This document shows positions 60,619 through 62,679 of a stretch of DNA of 62,679 nt, piece by piece. Position 1 is the first letter of the stretch, and each line of letters begins with the position of its first letter. The stretch is from positions 1-62,679 of the forward strand of contig NZ_AUMO01000064.1 in NCBI RefSeq assembly GCF_000430725.1, read 5' to 3'. Origin of the DNA: Azohydromonas australica DSM 1124 (GTDB taxonomy: Bacteria; Pseudomonadota; Gammaproteobacteria; Burkholderiales; Burkholderiaceae_C). The notes under the pieces are model-generated. The model had not been told where the DNA came from. It ran no database searches and saw only the letters and a program-made list of their open reading frames with translations. The translations under genes were made by a program, and so were the position numbers.

Positions 60619-61764
60619 TTGAAGCAAAAAACTTCCATTTTCCGCGGCGTCGCTATACTGGCCGGCGCGTTGACCGCATTTTCCGCAGCTGCACAGAGCA
60701 ATGTCGGCTCGAATGTCACCTTGTACGGGATCGCCGATGCGGCCGTGGAGGTCTCGAATGCCGGCAAGGGCACCTTGACGCGCGTGATCTCTGGCGGCCT
60801 GATGGGCAGCCGCTGGGGATTGCGCGGATCCGAGGACTTGGGTGGTGGTTTGAAGGCGGTATTCCGGCTCGAAGGCGGCTTCAACATTGATGACGGCACC
60901 CTGGGCCAGGGTGGCCGCCTGTTCGGCCGCGAGGCATCGGTCGGCTTGTCCTCTGCGACGCTTGGCACCGTCTCGTTGGGTCGGAATCCGACGCCCTACT
61001 ATTTATCGACGGTGGTGCTGGATGCGTTCGGTTATGCACAAGTCGGCGGCTTGTCCGCCATCACGCGCAGCGGTACGACCACTCAGCAGGTGTTGCCCAT
61101 GCTGATCAATGCACGCAACGATAATTCGGTTAATTACCTGTCTCCAAACTGGGGTGGGCTGGAATTCAGGGCGCAGATCGCAGCAGGGGAGGGTTCGACC
61201 AGCATCGGCCGAGCTTATGGTGCATCTGCCCGGTATGCGAATGGTCCCGTCGATTTCATTCTGTCCTACGGCCGGCAGAATGGCGCCGGCAACGCGAATG
61301 GGGAGGTCCGGTCCTATTCGGCGGGGGGCAGCTATGACTTTGGCGTGGTCAAGGCTTTCGCCGGCTATATCGACGAGAAAAACAGCTGCGTGACTTGCAC
61401 CGGCGCACTGGCCCGTGCTGCGGGCGTGACGGGTGCGAACGCCAGCGAGTTCCGCTTGATCAATGTGGGCGTTCGGGTGCCCATTTCCGCACCGCTGGTG
61501 GCGATCGCTCAAGCCGTGCGGATCTCCGATCGCTCGGTCTATTCCGTCAACCCGGGTGACCGCGACGCCACGTGGGTGGCGCTTGGCGCGGAGTACGCGC
61601 TTTCCAAGCGCACCATCCTCTACGGCTCCGCCGGGACCGTGAGCAATTCCAATGGCTCGGTGTACGCCCTCGGTGCCGGTGCAGCACAGCAGGCTGCCGG
61701 TGCCGTGGGCACGGGCGATCCCCGTGCGAAGACGGTTGCCATCGGCGTGCGCCACCAGTTCTAG
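60619..61764 (+). CDS. general porin, Burkholderia/Bordetella type (TTG start)
   Basis: This 381-residue outer-membrane porin opens with a signal peptide, KQKTSIFRGVAILAGALTA ending near FSAAAQ, then NVTLYGIADAAVEVSN, SRWGLRGSEDLGGGLKAVFRLEGGFN, GGRLFGREASVGLSS, VSLGRNPTPYY and a terminal strand ending VRHQF. The likely start is TTG 60619, seven bases after GGAGA (60607-60611), the same leader arrangement as the GTG-initiated porin at 17915. It may serve uptake for the adjacent CoA cluster. Confidence 0.92.
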   Translation: MKQKTSIFRGVAILAGALTAFSAAAQSNVGSNVTLYGIADAAVEVSNAGKGTLTRVISGGLMGSRWGLRGSEDLGGGLKAVFRLEGGFNIDDGTLGQGGRLFGREASVGLSSATLGTVSLGRNPTPYYLSTVVLDAFGYAQVGGLSAITRSGTTTQQVLPMLINARNDNSVNYLSPNWGGLEFRAQIAAGEGSTSIGRAYGASARYANGPVDFILSYGRQNGAGNANGEVRSYSAGGSYDFGVVKAFAGYIDEKNSCVTCTGALARAAGVTGANASEFRLINVGVRVPISAPLVAIAQAVRISDRSVYSVNPGDRDATWVALGAEYALSKRTILYGSAGTVSNSNGSVYALGAGAAQQAAGAVGTGDPRAKTVAIGVRHQF

Positions 61765-61774
61765 TCGTTGCGGT

Positions 61775-61804
61775 CGGCACACCGTGTGTAGACACGGCGT
61801 GCCG
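61775..61804. terminator. strong hairpin between the convergent porin and leuA genes
   Basis: CGGCAC and CGTGT (61775-61787) pair with ACACG and GTGCCG (61792-61804) across a GTAG loop with one internal mismatch region. It lies ten bases past the porin stop, between convergent genes. No T-run is present on the plus strand. Confidence 0.55.
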
Positions 61805-61863
61805 CCGCATATCGGGTCAGCGACCCTCCCATGGAAGGCACTTCGTGAATTGCCTCATGCGGA

Positions 61864-62679
61864 TCATGCGGCTGCTGCAGCCATGGACAGGGCGGTGGGC
61901 TGCAGCACACCCAGGTGCAGCATCGCGCCGACTACGGCCTTCATGGAAGCGCTCACGATGTTGGCGTCGATCCCGACGCCAAAGCGCGTCGGGTAGGCAC
62001 CAATGCGCAGTTCCAGATACGCCGCCGCTTGGGCTTGTGCACCGGAGCCGATGGCGTGCTCATGGTAGTCGAGCACCTGCACCGCCTCGCCGCTAACCCG
62101 GCCGATGGCATCTACGAAGGCATCGACAGGCCCGTTGCCTTCTCCCGCCACGTAAAAACGCTGCCCCTGCGCCACCACCTCGGCCTGAAGGCGAATTCGT
62201 CCGTCCGCAGTTTCTTCCATCGCTTGATGTACCACTTGCACGTGGCCGATGCGGTATTCGAGCTCGAACAATGACCAGAGGTCCGTGGACGTGAGTTCCT
62301 TGCCTTGGTCGTCCATCACCTGCTGCACGGCCCGACTGAACTCCATCTGCAACCGACGGGGCAACTGCAGGCCGTAGTCGCTTTCGAGCAAGTAGGCGAT
62401 GCCGCCCTTGCCCGACTGGCTGTTGACCCGGATCACTGCCTCGTAGCTGCGGCCCAGGTCCTGCGGGTCGATGGGCAGGTAAGGCATGTCCCAGACGTCG
62501 CCGTCGCGGCGCGCGGCAAAGGCCTTCTTGATCGCATCCTGGTGCGAGCCGGAGAAGGAGGTGTAGACCAGGTCGCCCGCGTAAGGGTGGCGCGCCGGCA
62601 CCGGCAGCTGGTTGCAGTGCTCGACGGTGCGGCGGATGTCGTCGATGTCCGAGAAGTCCAGGTTCGGCGACACGCCTTG
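61864..62679 (-). CDS. leuA: 2-isopropylmalate synthase, C-terminal part (runs off the right edge)
   Basis: The minus-strand frame is open to the edge of the window. It contains about 270 residues of LeuA: SPNLDFSDIDDIRRTVEHCNQLPVPARHPYAGDLVYTSFSGSHQDAIKKAF, LPIDPQDLGRSYEAVIRVNSQSGKGG, then the C-terminal LeuA dimerisation/leucine-binding domain ending near MKAVVGAMLHLG. Catalytic-domain residues lie outside. The layout fits the long (about 560-residue) class of LeuA. It makes the first committed intermediate of leucine synthesis and is unrelated to the catabolic clusters, so it probably marks return to core chromosome. Confidence 0.94.
   Translation of the reverse strand, partial: QGVSPNLDFSDIDDIRRTVEHCNQLPVPARHPYAGDLVYTSFSGSHQDAIKKAFAARRDGDVWDMPYLPIDPQDLGRSYEAVIRVNSQSGKGGIAYLLESDYGLQLPRRLQMEFSRAVQQVMDDQGKELTSTDLWSLFELEYRIGHVQVVHQAMEETADGRIRLQAEVVAQGQRFYVAGEGNGPVDAFVDAIGRVSGEAVQVLDYHEHAIGSGAQAQAAAYLELRIGAYPTRFGVGIDANIVSASMKAVVGAMLHLGVLQPTALSMAAAAA

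Overview
The window is high-GC DNA, tightly packed with catabolic genes. Several features point to a betaproteobacterium of the order Burkholderiales (Bordetella/Achromobacter/Cupriavidus/Variovorax-like). These are four orphan periplasmic receptors of the Bug/TctC type, two Burkholderia/Bordetella-type general porins, many CaiB/BaiF CoA-transferases, and GTG/TTG starts placed after GGAGA ribosome binding sites. The genus cannot be fixed from the sequence alone. No tRNA, rRNA, CRISPR array or replication origin was seen.

Region 1 (1-1000) is a recombination scar. It holds the tail of an unidentified gene and an IS110-family transposase relic broken at both ends.

Region 2 (1133-19105) is a LysR-controlled aromatic gene cluster. 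It encodes most of the homoprotocatechuate meta-cleavage pathway: an HpaD-like ring-cleavage dioxygenase, the HpaE-like semialdehyde dehydrogenase, a single-domain HpaG-like protein, the HpaH-like hydratase and the HpaI aldolase, plus an aldehyde dehydrogenase that could take the succinic semialdehyde released. Instead of the flavin hydroxylase HpaBC, the cluster carries a cytochrome P450 directly followed by a phthalate-dioxygenase-type reductase. It also has two Bug receptors, an ADP-forming acyl-CoA synthetase, an acyl-CoA dehydrogenase, a cysteine-type sulfatase and a porin. No separate HpaF isomerase is visible. My inference is that it feeds a substituted phenylacetate, possibly methoxylated or sulfated, into central metabolism.

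Region 3 (19106-22916) holds a SulP transporter translationally coupled to a 3-hydroxyacyl-CoA dehydrogenase, then a decayed stretch with a GGDEF-domain relic and one small conserved-looking gene.

Region 4 (22917-39947) begins with two overlapping IclR regulators and an alpha/beta hydrolase. Two inverted acetyl-CoA hydrolase/4-hydroxybutyrate CoA-transferase paralogues then bracket a block containing ribBA, an MFS exporter, an acyl-CoA dehydrogenase and ETF-ubiquinone oxidoreductase. A second LysR gene, an alpha-methylacyl-CoA-racemase-like protein, a CaiB transferase, a Bug receptor and an MmgE/PrpD protein follow.

Region 5 (39964-42608) is an island with a frameshifted isochorismatase-family pseudogene and an intact-looking IS605-type element: divergent tnpA (HUH transposase) and tnpB (RNA-guided nuclease family).

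Region 6 (42632-60403) is a large CoA-thioester degradation cluster organised around a divergent promoter at 45648-45893. It contains CaiB transferases, SDRs, acyl-CoA dehydrogenases, MaoC hydratases, a split AtuA-type protein, two thiolases, EtfBA and, at its end, an itaconyl/mesaconyl-CoA-hydratase-like gene coupled to a citramalyl/malyl-CoA-lyase-like gene. Together with ETF-QO in Region 4, it encodes a full electron route from acyl-CoA dehydrogenases to ubiquinone. Candidate substrates are branched acyl chains or methyl-branched dicarboxylates such as itaconate.

Region 7 (60404-62679) holds a second porin and the 3' part of leuA, which runs off the right edge.
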